From Bacteroidales bacterium UBA7258 (GTDB lineage: Bacteria; Bacteroidota; Bacteroidia; Bacteroidales; UBA932): a stretch of DNA of 64,000 nucleotides. The translations under genes were made by a program, and so were the position numbers. This document shows, one piece after another, positions 43,878 through 52,910 of this stretch. Position 1 is the stretch's first letter; every line of letters begins with the position of its first letter. The notes below the pieces were generated by a model. That model was not told where the DNA came from and did no database searches. It saw nothing but the letters and a program-made list of their open reading frames with translations. The stretch is taken from assembly GCA_002472565.1 (NCBI GenBank), contig DKSK01000009.1, forward strand, positions 62,001 through 126,000. The letters run 5' to 3'.

Positions 43878-44741
43878 ATGAATGGGACAAAGAGATGCTG
43901 GCATTTGTGTTCGGAAGAGCTGCCCGACAAGTTGCTGTTTAATTCACTGGATGATTTCAGAATTGGGATTAACAGCATCCCTGTCGCTCTTCAGGGCACT
44001 AGTGTGGACATCTATTGCTTCACGCTGATGAACAATCATTTCCATTTTCTTATCGGAGGGGCCCAACGCGAGGTCTTGAAATTCTTTGCCCGATTTAAAA
44101 CCAGATTGGGAAGAATGCTCACTAAAGGTCCAAGTCAGTTAGAGGGGGTCCGTCCATATTTGGTTGAGGTGACAAGTGGTGAGATGTTCAGAACGGAGGT
44201 GGCGTATATTCTCCGCAATTGTCTAAAGGCTGGTATAAGCAATCCTTATACCTATCCATGGAATACTTGCAGGCTGTATTTTAGAGACAGAATATTCGAT
44301 GCCAAGCCGGAGAATCTCGAAGGAAAGACAGAAAGAGAGATCCGTGCGATGCTTTCAATAAGTAGGAGAATGCCAGCTAAATATGTGACTTCGAATGGCT
44401 TCATCTTACCAGAGTCGTATGTGAATGTCAAGGAGGTTGAGCGGATTTTCGGCACTTCTGTGAATTTCTTCATGAAACTGCGAGACTGGAAAGTTGAGCA
44501 GGATAGTGCTGAGGCTGAGAAGCGTGGAACTGGGACTATGTATGACGATGTCACGCTATTGGCTAAACTGGATCTGGAATTCAAGAGATATGGGGTCAGC
44601 GGCTTCGGGGATATGGATGAGCAATTACGAAGGATTTTTGCCCGCATACTCCGGAATAAATATGGCTCTAATCTCAAACAAGTCTGCCGGCTCACTGGTC
44701 TAGACACTGAAACTGCCCGACGGGTAATCGGCTTGAGGTAG
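43878..44741 (+). CDS. REP-associated tyrosine transposase (RAYT, Y1/HUH family)
   Basis: This is a 287-residue single-strand-type transposase/nuclease. The HUH pair is in FTLMNNHFHFLIGG, and the catalytic Tyr is probably the one in VAYILRNCLKAG, which keeps the family pattern Y-x-x-R-N-x-x-K-A-G. A C-terminal helical part (about 215-287) ends VCRLTGLDTETARRVIGL, resembling a DNA-binding helix. RAYTs are single-copy genes that move REP sequences. Two REP-like palindromes start at its stop codon, as expected. No IS200-type flanking ends or partner tnpB are present. The gene is AT-richer than its right-hand neighbours. Confidence 0.85.
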   Translation: MNGTKRCWHLCSEELPDKLLFNSLDDFRIGINSIPVALQGTSVDIYCFTLMNNHFHFLIGGAQREVLKFFARFKTRLGRMLTKGPSQLEGVRPYLVEVTSGEMFRTEVAYILRNCLKAGISNPYTYPWNTCRLYFRDRIFDAKPENLEGKTEREIRAMLSISRRMPAKYVTSNGFILPESYVNVKEVERIFGTSVNFFMKLRDWKVEQDSAEAEKRGTGTMYDDVTLLAKLDLEFKRYGVSGFGDMDEQLRRIFARILRNKYGSNLKQVCRLTGLDTETARRVIGLR

Positions 44742-44809
44742 GGCAAAGTCGGGCCTCTCGCGTAAAGTGCTGGCTATCAAACGCTTGTAAAAAGTGCTGA
44801 ACTTTGCCC
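44741..44809. repeat. REP-like palindromic unit 1
   Basis: A 69-bp unit begins GGGCAAAGT and ends ACTTTGCCC, with an internal CTCGCG. It overlaps the last base of the RAYT stop codon. It is about 80 percent or more identical to unit 2 by eye. Confidence 0.75.
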
Positions 44810-44823
44810 CCTGAAAATCGGAG

Positions 44824-44892
44824 GGGCAAGGTCGGGCCCCTCGCGCAAAGTGCTTGCTATCAACCGCTTGCAAAATGCGCTTAACCTTGCCC
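44824..44892. repeat. REP-like palindromic unit 2
   Basis: A 69-bp unit begins GGGCAAGGT and ends ACCTTGCCC, in the same orientation and 14 bp after unit 1. The A-to-G change in the left arm is matched by T-to-C in the right arm, so pairing is kept. The 140 bp that follow (44893-45031) hold no gene or structure I can name. Confidence 0.75.
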
Positions 44893-45007
44893 CTATGGTA
44901 GGTGTGGGGGTGGTCGGGCGGAATGAACTGTGCACTGAGGAGAAATGTGCAAAAGTGGAGGAAAATGACGGTGGGAATAGCGTGTGGTTGCGTGTGGTGA
45001 GGCAAAA

Positions 45008-45039
45008 TTTAGAGGTTTGGAAAAAGATTGATAACTTTG
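45008..45039 (+). promoter_or_regulatory. Probable promoter (TTTA-N20-TAACTTTG) of the mannoside operon
   Basis: There is an exact -7 match, TAACTTTG, at 45032 with TTTA at 45008. It lies 146 bp before the GH130 ATG, so the leader would be about 140 bases. Confidence 0.45.
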
Positions 45040-45184
45040 GGGAGTTTACGAAAGCGCACTGAATTGAGCGAGTGTTTTGGCGGTGACAAGCCGCGGAACC
45101 GCCGATGTGGGCCGAATGGAATGGGGCGGCGGGGTGCGCAGTATGGATATAGGAAACTGATAACCGAAATTTGATAATCTGAAC

Positions 45185-46198
45185 ATGAATAATCGGGAAA
45201 TGGATAATCTGAAAATTTTCGGGGAGGCTCTCCCCAATATTCCTTGGCAGGAGCGGCCCTCAGGCTGCAATGATCCACTGTGGAGATACTCCGGGAATCC
45301 GGTTATAAGGCGCGACCTTCTCCCGGATTCCAATAGTATTTTCAATTGCGCGGTGGTGCCTTTCGAGGGCCGTTTCGCCGGCGTCTTCAGGGTCGATGAT
45401 AAGAATCGCCGCATGACCCTCCATGCGGCCTTCAGCGATGACGGTCTCCACTGGAAGATCAATCCCGAGACGATTAAATTCCGCTGCGAAGACAAAGAGA
45501 TCGGAGAATGGGTCTATGGCTATGACCCCCGCGTCGTGAAGCTCGGAGACACCTACTATGTGACATGGTGCAATGGTTACCATGGCCCTACGATCGGCCT
45601 GGCCGAAACCAAGGACTTCAAGACCTTCGTTCAGAGAGAGAACCTCCTGCTGCCATATAACCGCAACGGCGTCCTCTTCCCTAAAAAGATTCATGGCAAT
45701 TATGCCCTCCTCTCGAGACCGAGTGACACCGGCCACACCGCTTTCGGAGACATCTTCTATTCCGAGTCTCCGGATCTCACCTTCTGGGGCCGGCATCGCC
45801 ACGTCATGGCCCCGGCTCCTTTCGAAGTGAGTGCATGGCAGTGCATGAAAATCGGCGCCGGTCCGGTTCCGATCGAGACAAGCGAAGGCTGGCTCCTCTT
45901 CTACCATGGAGTACTGCATTCCTGCAATGGCTACGTCTATGCCTTCGGCTCCGCCCTTCTAGATCTCGAAAATCCATGGAAGGTCATAGCACGCAGCGGC
46001 CAGTATCTCATCAGCCCGCGCGAAATCTACGAACTCACAGGAGACGTGCCGGACGTGACCTTCCCTTGCGCCGCCCTGACCGACCCGGAAAGCGGCCGCA
46101 TCGCCATTTATTATGGCTGCGCGGACACAGTCACCGGCCTGGCCTTCGGCTACATTCCTGAAATCATAGAATTCACGAAGAGAACCAATATACTCTGA
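45185..46198 (+). CDS. GH130-family mannoside phosphorylase / hydrolase
   Basis: This is a five-bladed propeller enzyme acting on beta-mannosides, for example beta-1,4-mannosyl-N-acetylglucosamine or mannobiose, by phosphorolysis. The family stretches are NPVIRRDLLPDSNSIFNCAV, FRVDDKN, EWVYGYDPRVVKLGDTYYVTW with the likely catalytic Asp114, LFPKKI, and GAGPVPIETSEGWLLFYHG. The length of 337 aa is normal, and no signal peptide is visible, so it is cytoplasmic. The GH92 gene starts within its stop codon (TGATG). With GH92 enzymes and ManA this fits N-glycan or mannan catabolism. A second ATG (MDNLKIFG, five codons on) is possible. Confidence 0.92.
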   Translation: MNNREMDNLKIFGEALPNIPWQERPSGCNDPLWRYSGNPVIRRDLLPDSNSIFNCAVVPFEGRFAGVFRVDDKNRRMTLHAAFSDDGLHWKINPETIKFRCEDKEIGEWVYGYDPRVVKLGDTYYVTWCNGYHGPTIGLAETKDFKTFVQRENLLLPYNRNGVLFPKKIHGNYALLSRPSDTGHTAFGDIFYSESPDLTFWGRHRHVMAPAPFEVSAWQCMKIGAGPVPIETSEGWLLFYHGVLHSCNGYVYAFGSALLDLENPWKVIARSGQYLISPREIYELTGDVPDVTFPCAALTDPESGRIAIYYGCADTVTGLAFGYIPEIIEFTKRTNIL

Positions 46199-48423
46199 TG
46201 CACCTGCTCGCCTTAGCCACCTTCCTTGCCGCTTCCCTGACGGATTTCGTCAACCCCTTCATAGGTACGACAAATTTCGGAGCCACCAATCCCGGAGCCG
46301 TCGTTCCTAACGGCATGATGAGCGTCACGCCTTTCAACGTGACCGGATCCGACATGAACACCTGGGACAAAGACAGCCGCTGGTGGTCCACCCCCTACAC
46401 TTCTGACAACAAGTATTTCACCGGCTTCAGCCACGTGAATCTCAGCGGAGTAGGCTGTCCGGAGGCCGGGGTCGTGCTGACTATGCCGACGAAGGGGCCG
46501 GTCAACCCGGACCTCCATTTCTATGGCTCCGAGATAGCGGAGGAGGTGGCGAGGCCAGGCTACTACAAGGCCAGCCTGCCCGGCTACGGCATCAAGGTCG
46601 AAGCTTCGGCTACAAAACGTTCATCCATAGAAAGATACACCTTCCCGGCAGGAGAGGGCAATATCCTGATAAATCTTGGCGAAGGCCTCACGAACGAGAC
46701 CGGGGCCTGGGTCAGGAGGCTCGGCCCGGGAGAGTATGAGGGGATGCGTTTCGCAGGGACCTTCTGCTACAACTCCCAGGCTGTTTTCCCGATTTATTTC
46801 TATATAAGGGTAAGCAAAAAACCGGATAAAGAAGGTTTCTGGAAGAAGCAGAGGCCCATGACGGCGGAGGCCTCCTGGGACAGCGACCAGGGTAAGTATA
46901 AGATTTACAATAAGTACGATAAAGAAATAGCCGGAGATGACATTGGCTGCTGGATGAGTTTCGCGGACCTTGGCGAGGGCGAGGTGGTCTGTCTGGAAAT
47001 GGGCATATCCTTCGTCAGTCCTGAGAATGCGAAGATGAATCTTGAGGCGGAACAGAAAGGCTTTGATTTCGATGCCGTAGCCCTTGCCGCGGACAGCCTC
47101 TGGGAAGCCGACCTCGGACGCATAAAGGTCAAGGGAGGGACTCAGCGGCAGAAAGAGGTCTTCTATACTGCCCTCTACCATACCTTGATCCACCCTTCCG
47201 TTCTGAACGATGTCAACGGAGACTATCCCCTGATGGAGTCCCCGATGAGAGCTGTCGGAAAAGTAGAGAAAGGGCATGAGCGCTACACGATCTTCTCCCT
47301 TTGGGACACCTATCGCAACCTTCATCAGCTCATGACCCTCGTCTGGCCGGAAAGGCAGATAGACATGGTCAGAAGCATGGTTGGAATGTATAAGGAATGG
47401 TGCTGGCTGCCGAAGTGGGAGCTTTTCGGAAGGGAGACCTTCACCATGGAGGGAGATCCGGCCATCCCTGTAATTACGGACACCTGGCTCAAGGGTCTGA
47501 GGGACTTTGACATAAACCTCGCCTACGAGGCCGCGGTTAAGAGCGCGACGACAAAGGGTGAGGCCAATCCGATGCGTCCGGACATTGATCCTTATATAGA
47601 GAAGGGCTATATCCCGCTGGGCTATTTCTCGGCGGATTTCAGCGGAGACAATTCTGTCTCTCACGCCCTTGAATATTATGTCGCCGACAACGCTCTCTCT
47701 CTCCTCTCTTCCGCCCTTGGCCATGAAGACGAGGCGAGGCTCTTCAGGGAGCGTTCCCTCGGCTATAAGAACTATTACAGCAAAGAGTCCGGGACTCTCA
47801 GGCCTCTGACCTACGAAGGAAAATTCCTTGTTCCTTTCGACCCGAGACAGGGAGAGAATTTCGAAGCCGTACCGGGCTTCCATGAGGGCAGCGCCTGGAA
47901 CTATACCTTCTATGTCCCTCATGATGTCGAAGGATATGCGGAATTGATGGGAGGCCGCAAGGTCTTCACCAAAAAACTTCAGAGAGTCTTCGACGAAGGG
48001 CTCTATGACCCGGCGAACGAGCCGGACATAGCCTACGCCTATCTCTTCAGTCGTTTCCGCGGAGAGGAGTGGCGCACTCAGAGACTGGTCTCCGGCCTTC
48101 TCGAAAAGTACTATACCACCAAGGAAGACGGGATTCCTGGCAACGATGACGTCGGGACCATGTCTGCCTGGGCAGTCTTCTCCATGATGGGCTTCTATCC
48201 TGACTGCCCTGGAGAACCATATTACACTCTCACGGCTCCATCCTTCGATGAAGTGGAGATTCGTCTCGACCCGAAATATGCCGGGAGAGAGAGTCTCAAG
48301 CTGACGAAGACGGGCGTCGGTGCCATAGTCTCCATGAAGCTCGGAGGCAGGCCTATCCGCAAATACAGGCTTTCCCATGATGAACTTCTCAATGGCGGGA
48401 GCCTTGAATTTAAGTGCAAATGA
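46198..48423 (+). CDS. GH92-family alpha-mannosidase (first copy)
   Basis: This is a calcium-dependent exo-alpha-mannosidase of 741 aa. A short signal peptide (MHLLALATFLAASLT) precedes DFVNPFIGTTNFGATNPGAV, the standard GH92 N-terminus. Other signatures are YFTGFSHVNLSGVGCPE, the (alpha/alpha)6 part with SLWDTYRNLHQL, and GNDDVGTMSAWAVFSMMGFYP near the C-terminus, which carries the catalytic and metal-binding acids. It is coupled to GH130 by a one-base overlap and followed closely by a second GH92 that begins 15 bp after its stop. It probably acts in the periplasm on oligomannosides. Confidence 0.95.
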   Translation: MHLLALATFLAASLTDFVNPFIGTTNFGATNPGAVVPNGMMSVTPFNVTGSDMNTWDKDSRWWSTPYTSDNKYFTGFSHVNLSGVGCPEAGVVLTMPTKGPVNPDLHFYGSEIAEEVARPGYYKASLPGYGIKVEASATKRSSIERYTFPAGEGNILINLGEGLTNETGAWVRRLGPGEYEGMRFAGTFCYNSQAVFPIYFYIRVSKKPDKEGFWKKQRPMTAEASWDSDQGKYKIYNKYDKEIAGDDIGCWMSFADLGEGEVVCLEMGISFVSPENAKMNLEAEQKGFDFDAVALAADSLWEADLGRIKVKGGTQRQKEVFYTALYHTLIHPSVLNDVNGDYPLMESPMRAVGKVEKGHERYTIFSLWDTYRNLHQLMTLVWPERQIDMVRSMVGMYKEWCWLPKWELFGRETFTMEGDPAIPVITDTWLKGLRDFDINLAYEAAVKSATTKGEANPMRPDIDPYIEKGYIPLGYFSADFSGDNSVSHALEYYVADNALSLLSSALGHEDEARLFRERSLGYKNYYSKESGTLRPLTYEGKFLVPFDPRQGENFEAVPGFHEGSAWNYTFYVPHDVEGYAELMGGRKVFTKKLQRVFDEGLYDPANEPDIAYAYLFSRFRGEEWRTQRLVSGLLEKYYTTKEDGIPGNDDVGTMSAWAVFSMMGFYPDCPGEPYYTLTAPSFDEVEIRLDPKYAGRESLKLTKTGVGAIVSMKLGGRPIRKYRLSHDELLNGGSLEFKCK

Positions 48424-48437
48424 TAACACTAAACGAT

Positions 48438-50675
48438 ATGAAATTATACTTAATCACGGCTATAGCTCTTTCCGCGGCCCTTTCTGTCTCTTGCGGCAGC
48501 AAAGGCGGCGCCTCTTCGGAGCCTGAAGACGACCTCGTAAAATACGTCAACCAGACCATAGGGACAGGCGGGCACGGCCATGTCTTCCTCGGCGCCTCGG
48601 TTCCTTTCGGCATGGTCCAGCTGGGCCCGGTTAATGTCACCGAAGGCTGGGACTGGTGCTCAGGCTACCATGACACGGACACTTCCATCATCGGCTTTTC
48701 CCACACCCATCTCGAAGGCACCGGCATCGGAGACCTTCTTGACATCACCGTGATGCCGGTCACGGGGGACGTAAAATATGCCAGGGGCAGCCTTGATGAC
48801 CCGCTCTCCGGCCTCTGGTCCGCTTTCAGCCATTCCAGCGAGAAGATCAGCCCGGGCCTCTATTCCGTAGATCTTGACCGCTATGGGATTCACGCTGAGC
48901 TTACAGCCAGCGAGCGCGTAGGAGTTCACCGCTACACCTTTCCTCAATCCGACAAGGCCGGAATCGTCTTCGATTTCCAGAATGGCGGCAACTGGGACCG
49001 TGTCACCGATGTCCACGTAGAGAAAGTAGGAGACAAAGCCCTCCAGGGCTTCAGACGCAGCCAAGGCTGGGCACACGACCAGATAGTTTATTTCTATGCC
49101 GAATTTTCCCGTCCCTTCGACTCCCTCGAAGTAATCAACGCAAACCTCGAAGCCCAGGGCGAGTATGCATCATACAGCGGACCTCTTTATGTCCGCGCGG
49201 ACTACCGTACTGCCAAGGGAGAGAAGATTGTGCTGAAGGTCGCCCTCTCTCCTACAGGTATGGATGCCGCCAGGGCGAACATGGCGGAGGTTCCGGACTT
49301 TGACTTCGACAAGACCTCTCTCCAGGCCAATAAGGCATGGAATGAAGAACTTGGACGCGTCAAGATCAAGACCGAAGACGAGAAGAGCCGCGAGATTTTC
49401 TACACTGCCCTCTATCACACCATGATCCATCCTTGCCTCTTCGACAATCTCGATGGTTCCTACATGGGTTCCGACTTTGCCTTCCACAAGGGCGACGGCA
49501 TCCACAATTACACGGTATTCTCCCTCTGGGATACCTACAGGGCCGAAATGCCTCTTCTCTTCCTGCTCCAGAGGGAACGGAGCTCAGATATGGTCAACAC
49601 CCTGGTCCGCATATCCGAACAGAATGGAGGAAAGCTTCCTGTCTGGCATCTGATGGGAAACGAGACCGATTGCATGGTAGGCAACCCGGGCGTGGTCGTT
49701 GTTTCCGATGCCATAGTCAAGGGTCTGCCGGGAGTGGATCCGAAGCGGGCCTTCGCCCAGATAAAGTCCAGCCTCGCCATGGATGAGAGAGGTCAGGGCC
49801 TTCGCAAGAAATATGGCTATATCCCTTCCGATCTCTACAACGAGAGTATAGGCAACGACATGGAGTATGCCGTGGCCGACGGGGCCGCGGCGAATGCGGC
49901 AAAGGCTGTCGGCGACACGGCCGCGGAAGCCCTCTACAGGAAGATGTCCCACTCCTGGAGGACTTACATGGACCCTGAGACCAAACTTGCCAGGGGCCGT
50001 TTTGCAGACGGCAGATGGCGCCCTGACTTCGATCCTTTCATGTCTAACCACCGTCAGCAAGACTATGTGGAGGGGAACGCCTTCCAGTACACCTGGCTGG
50101 CTCCTCAGGATTTCGAGGGTATGGTGGACTTCTATGGTTCCGAAAAGGCTCTGGTATCCGCCCTGGATTCTCTCTTCGCCCAGCCTGAGAAAATTACGGG
50201 AGAAAACGCCTCGCCGGACATCTCTGGCCTCATAGGCCAGTATGTCCATGGCAACGAACCTAGCCACCATATTATCTATCTCTATTCCATGGCTGGCAGG
50301 CCTGACAAGGCGGCCGAAAGGGTTCGCGAGGTCTACTCCAAGATGTACACGAACGGCCGGGACGGTCTCGCCGGCAACGAAGACGAGGGGCAGATGAGCG
50401 CCTGGTATGTGCTTTCTTCCTTTGGCTTCTACCAGGTGGAGCCGGCTTCGACGCGCTTCTGGTTCGGCGCCCCGCTCTTCCCGGAGATGGAGCTTAAGGT
50501 TCCGGGCGGCATCCTCACGATCAAGGCCGAGGGTCTGGGTCCGGAGAACAAATACATCCGCAAAGTCTCCTTCAACGGCAAGACCCTTGACCGAGGATGG
50601 ATTGGCTGGGACGAGATTACCTCAGGAGGAACCCTTGTCTACGAAATGGGGCCGAAACCTGAAATCTGGTATTAG
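48438..50675 (+). CDS. GH92-family alpha-mannosidase lipoprotein (second copy)
   Basis: Its signal peptide is of lipoprotein type (ALSVSC, Cys18) and is followed by GSKGGASSEPEDD, so it may be on the cell surface. Typical GH92 stretches are NQTIGTGGHGHVFLGASVPF, FSHTHLEGTGIGDLLDI, SLWDTYRAEMPL and GNEDEGQMSAWYVLSSFGFY. The first copy has GNDD where this one has GNED. The two copies differ enough to be separate specificities rather than a recent duplication. I chose the ATG at 48438 (MKLYLITA) because the longer reading from 48414 overlaps the previous gene and breaks the signal peptide. ManA follows after 15 bp. Confidence 0.95.
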   Translation: MKLYLITAIALSAALSVSCGSKGGASSEPEDDLVKYVNQTIGTGGHGHVFLGASVPFGMVQLGPVNVTEGWDWCSGYHDTDTSIIGFSHTHLEGTGIGDLLDITVMPVTGDVKYARGSLDDPLSGLWSAFSHSSEKISPGLYSVDLDRYGIHAELTASERVGVHRYTFPQSDKAGIVFDFQNGGNWDRVTDVHVEKVGDKALQGFRRSQGWAHDQIVYFYAEFSRPFDSLEVINANLEAQGEYASYSGPLYVRADYRTAKGEKIVLKVALSPTGMDAARANMAEVPDFDFDKTSLQANKAWNEELGRVKIKTEDEKSREIFYTALYHTMIHPCLFDNLDGSYMGSDFAFHKGDGIHNYTVFSLWDTYRAEMPLLFLLQRERSSDMVNTLVRISEQNGGKLPVWHLMGNETDCMVGNPGVVVVSDAIVKGLPGVDPKRAFAQIKSSLAMDERGQGLRKKYGYIPSDLYNESIGNDMEYAVADGAAANAAKAVGDTAAEALYRKMSHSWRTYMDPETKLARGRFADGRWRPDFDPFMSNHRQQDYVEGNAFQYTWLAPQDFEGMVDFYGSEKALVSALDSLFAQPEKITGENASPDISGLIGQYVHGNEPSHHIIYLYSMAGRPDKAAERVREVYSKMYTNGRDGLAGNEDEGQMSAWYVLSSFGFYQVEPASTRFWFGAPLFPEMELKVPGGILTIKAEGLGPENKYIRKVSFNGKTLDRGWIGWDEITSGGTLVYEMGPKPEIWY

Positions 50676-50690
50676 AAAATTGATGAATCT

Positions 50691-51704
50691 ATGAAACTTT
50701 ATCCATTGAAATTCAAGCCCTTCCTCCGCGTCATGGTATGGGGAGGAAACAAGATCGCCACTTTCAAGGGCATCCAGACCGACCTCGAAAAAGTCGGCGA
50801 AAGCTGGGAGATTTCCGCCGTGCCCGGCCATGAATCCATAGTCAAGGGGGGAGTTTTCGACGGCAGGAGCCTGACCTCTCTGGTCAAGGAATACAAGGGG
50901 AAGCTCGTTGGTGAGCATGTCTATGCCAAAGAAGGTGACCAGTTCCCTCTGCTCGTCAAATTCATCGATGCGAGGGACGATCTTTCTATCCAGGTCCATC
51001 CCGATGACGAACTGGCCAGGGCGAAATACGATTCTAAGGGTAAGACAGAGATGTGGTATGTCATAGGCGCCGAGGCTGGAGCCCATCTTCTCTCGGGACT
51101 CTCCGAAGCCATAAGTCCCGAAGAGTACGAGCGGAGGGTGGCCGACAATACTATCACCGACGTCCTCGCAAGTCATGAGGTCAAGCCGGGAGATGTCTTC
51201 TTCCTGCCTGCCGGCAGAATCCACGCTATCTGTTCCGGCTGCTTCCTTGCCGAGATTCAGGAGACCTCCGATGTCACATTCCGTATCTATGACTACGGCC
51301 GTCTCGGTCTTGACGGAAAGCCTCGCGAACTACATGTGGAGCAGGCCAAAGAAGCCATAGACTACAAGGTCTATCCTTCCTATAGGACTGAGTATGAGCC
51401 ACGTAAGGATGCCCCGGCCCGGGTCGTGGACTGCAAATTCTTTACTACCGATGTCTGGGATCTGGACAAGCCTGTACGCAAAGATCTTTCCGATATAGAT
51501 TCTTTCCTTGTCGTGATCTGCGTCGGGGGAAAGGGAGAGCTTGTAGATGAGGAGGAAGGCGCCTGCGATTATTGCGGCCCGAGGAAGGAGAGAGTGTCTA
51601 TCCGTCAGGGCGAAACCGTCCTCATTCCGGCCTCCGCCAAGGGCGTGAACTTCATCCCTGCCGATGGCTCAAACCTCCGCATCGTGACAAGCTATATCCG
51701 CTGA
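50691..51704 (+). CDS. manA: Mannose-6-phosphate isomerase (type I, cupin)
   Basis: The enzyme interconverts mannose 6-phosphate and fructose 6-phosphate. The type I zinc site is visible as SIQVHPDDE (Gln, His) and the following Glu in KTEMWYVIGAE, with a further His in AGRIHAIC. The length of 337 aa matches short bacterial enzymes, and it is cytoplasmic. Its position as the last gene after GH130 and two GH92 genes places it as the route of released mannose into glycolysis. No T-rich terminator follows; only a GC-rich hairpin separates it from the convergent manC. Confidence 0.93.
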   Translation: MKLYPLKFKPFLRVMVWGGNKIATFKGIQTDLEKVGESWEISAVPGHESIVKGGVFDGRSLTSLVKEYKGKLVGEHVYAKEGDQFPLLVKFIDARDDLSIQVHPDDELARAKYDSKGKTEMWYVIGAEAGAHLLSGLSEAISPEEYERRVADNTITDVLASHEVKPGDVFFLPAGRIHAICSGCFLAEIQETSDVTFRIYDYGRLGLDGKPRELHVEQAKEAIDYKVYPSYRTEYEPRKDAPARVVDCKFFTTDVWDLDKPVRKDLSDIDSFLVVICVGGKGELVDEEEGACDYCGPRKERVSIRQGETVLIPASAKGVNFIPADGSNLRIVTSYIR

Positions 51705-51714
51705 AAAGGAGACT

Positions 51715-51740
51715 GTCCGCGCCAGATAGAGGGCGCGGAC
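51715..51740. other. GC-rich hairpin between convergent manA and manC
   Basis: GTCCGCGCC (51715-51723) pairs perfectly with GGCGCGGAC (51732-51740). Neither side has a proper T-run, so it may block read-through only weakly. Confidence 0.5.
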
Positions 51741-51789
51741 TTAGAGAGATAAGGACCTGGATAAGGGGCGTCTGCCCGTCGAAAAAAAT

Positions 51790-52884
51790 CTAGCGGTATT
51801 TGTCGAAATCTGAGAAGGCTGTGCCCGAGACGAAGTCCCGGTAGGAATTCTCGTCCTTAGGACAGATCAGAAGAACGTCGGGGGTGTCAATCACCATCAT
51901 TCCCTTCAGCCCCTTTATGGCCACGAGCCTTCCGGCCTTGTCCGAGAAGACGATATTGTCCCTGGCATCCTCGCAGAGGGCCTTGCCGCAGTGGACGGCA
52001 TTGCCGTTCTTGTCCTTCTTTAGGACTAAAGTCTCTATCTCGTTCCAGGTGTCCACATCCCGCCATCCGAAATCGGCGGGATAGAGCCAGGCCTTGTCCG
52101 TCTTTTCCATGACGGCGTAGTCTATCGAAATCTTGGGACAGTCGGTATAGGCCCTGTAGACGAAGGTCTGCTCGGCCTTTGTGCCGAAGGCTCCCTCCCA
52201 GCCGGAGAAGAGATGGGTGATTTCCGGTGCGTACTTCTCCATCTCTTCTTTTATCACGCGGGCCTGCCAGACAAAGATTCCGCTGTTCCAGTAGAATTCA
52301 CCGCTTTTGTAGAAAACCTCCGCCAGCTCCGCTGAAGGCTTTTCCGTGAATGTCTTGACCTTGACCGGCTTCCCGGACTTGAAGGCCCCGGCTCCTCCGG
52401 CGGCCTGGATATAGCCGTAATTCGGGTCCGGCCTGTCCGGCTTCACCCCGAGGGTGACGAGGATTTCGTGCCCGGCCGCGTAGTCCATGGCTGAAGCCAG
52501 AGCTTTCTTGAATCCATCCTCGTCCTTGACTATGATGTCGGAAGGAATCATGGCGATGGTGGCCTCGGGATTCTTCTTGAGCATGAAATAGGTGGAATAG
52601 ACGACGCAGGGCCCCGTCCTTTTCCCGTAAGGTTCGCGGATGATATTCTCCTCCGGCAGGAGCGGAATCTGCTCCCTTACCAGAGGGGCGTATTTCTCGA
52701 GAGTTATCACGTAGATGTTTTCGGCAGGTACTATCCCCAGGCAGCTGTCGTAAGAGGTTTTGACGAAGGAGTCTCCATTCTGCCCGAGTTCCAGGAACTG
52801 TTTCGGCCTGGCTTCCCTGCTGAGCGGCCACAAGGCATTGCTGGTGCCTCCGGCCATGATTATGCAATATTGGTTATTGTTCAT
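51790..52884 (-). CDS. manC: Mannose-1-phosphate guanylyltransferase-like protein
   Basis: A nucleotidyltransferase expected to make GDP-mannose from mannose 1-phosphate and GTP. The family stretches are present: RPKQFLELG, MIPSDIIVKDEDGFKKAL, NYGYIQ, KTFTEKPSAE and FYWNSGIFVWQA. The length of 364 aa is normal for the single-domain form. The N-terminal nucleotide-binding signature is unusual: it reads MAGGTSNALWPLSREARP, so the Gly-x-Arg of the usual GGxGxRLWPxSR is replaced by Ser-Asn-Ala. The loss of the conserved Arg could mean altered or reduced activity. It lies on the minus strand 26 bp after yraN, probably co-transcribed with cdaA-mutS2-yraN. Confidence 0.82.
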   Translation of the reverse strand: MNNNQYCIIMAGGTSNALWPLSREARPKQFLELGQNGDSFVKTSYDSCLGIVPAENIYVITLEKYAPLVREQIPLLPEENIIREPYGKRTGPCVVYSTYFMLKKNPEATIAMIPSDIIVKDEDGFKKALASAMDYAAGHEILVTLGVKPDRPDPNYGYIQAAGGAGAFKSGKPVKVKTFTEKPSAELAEVFYKSGEFYWNSGIFVWQARVIKEEMEKYAPEITHLFSGWEGAFGTKAEQTFVYRAYTDCPKISIDYAVMEKTDKAWLYPADFGWRDVDTWNEIETLVLKKDKNGNAVHCGKALCEDARDNIVFSDKAGRLVAIKGLKGMMVIDTPDVLLICPKDENSYRDFVSGTAFSDFDKYR

Positions 52885-52910
52885 ATGTGGAGAAATTCAT
52901 GTGTGTCCTG

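Noticed and set aside
44741..44892. CRISPR-like direct repeats
   Set aside because: There are only two 69-bp palindromic units with a 14-bp gap next to a RAYT gene; this is REP-like, not a repeat-spacer array, and no cas gene is present.
46621..48429. Open frame of 602 codons on the minus strand
   Set aside because: It is antisense to the first GH92 gene and shows no family features.
51715..51740. Hairpin between manA and manC as a bidirectional terminator
   Set aside because: The stem is good, but neither strand has a T-run after it, so I list it only as a hairpin.
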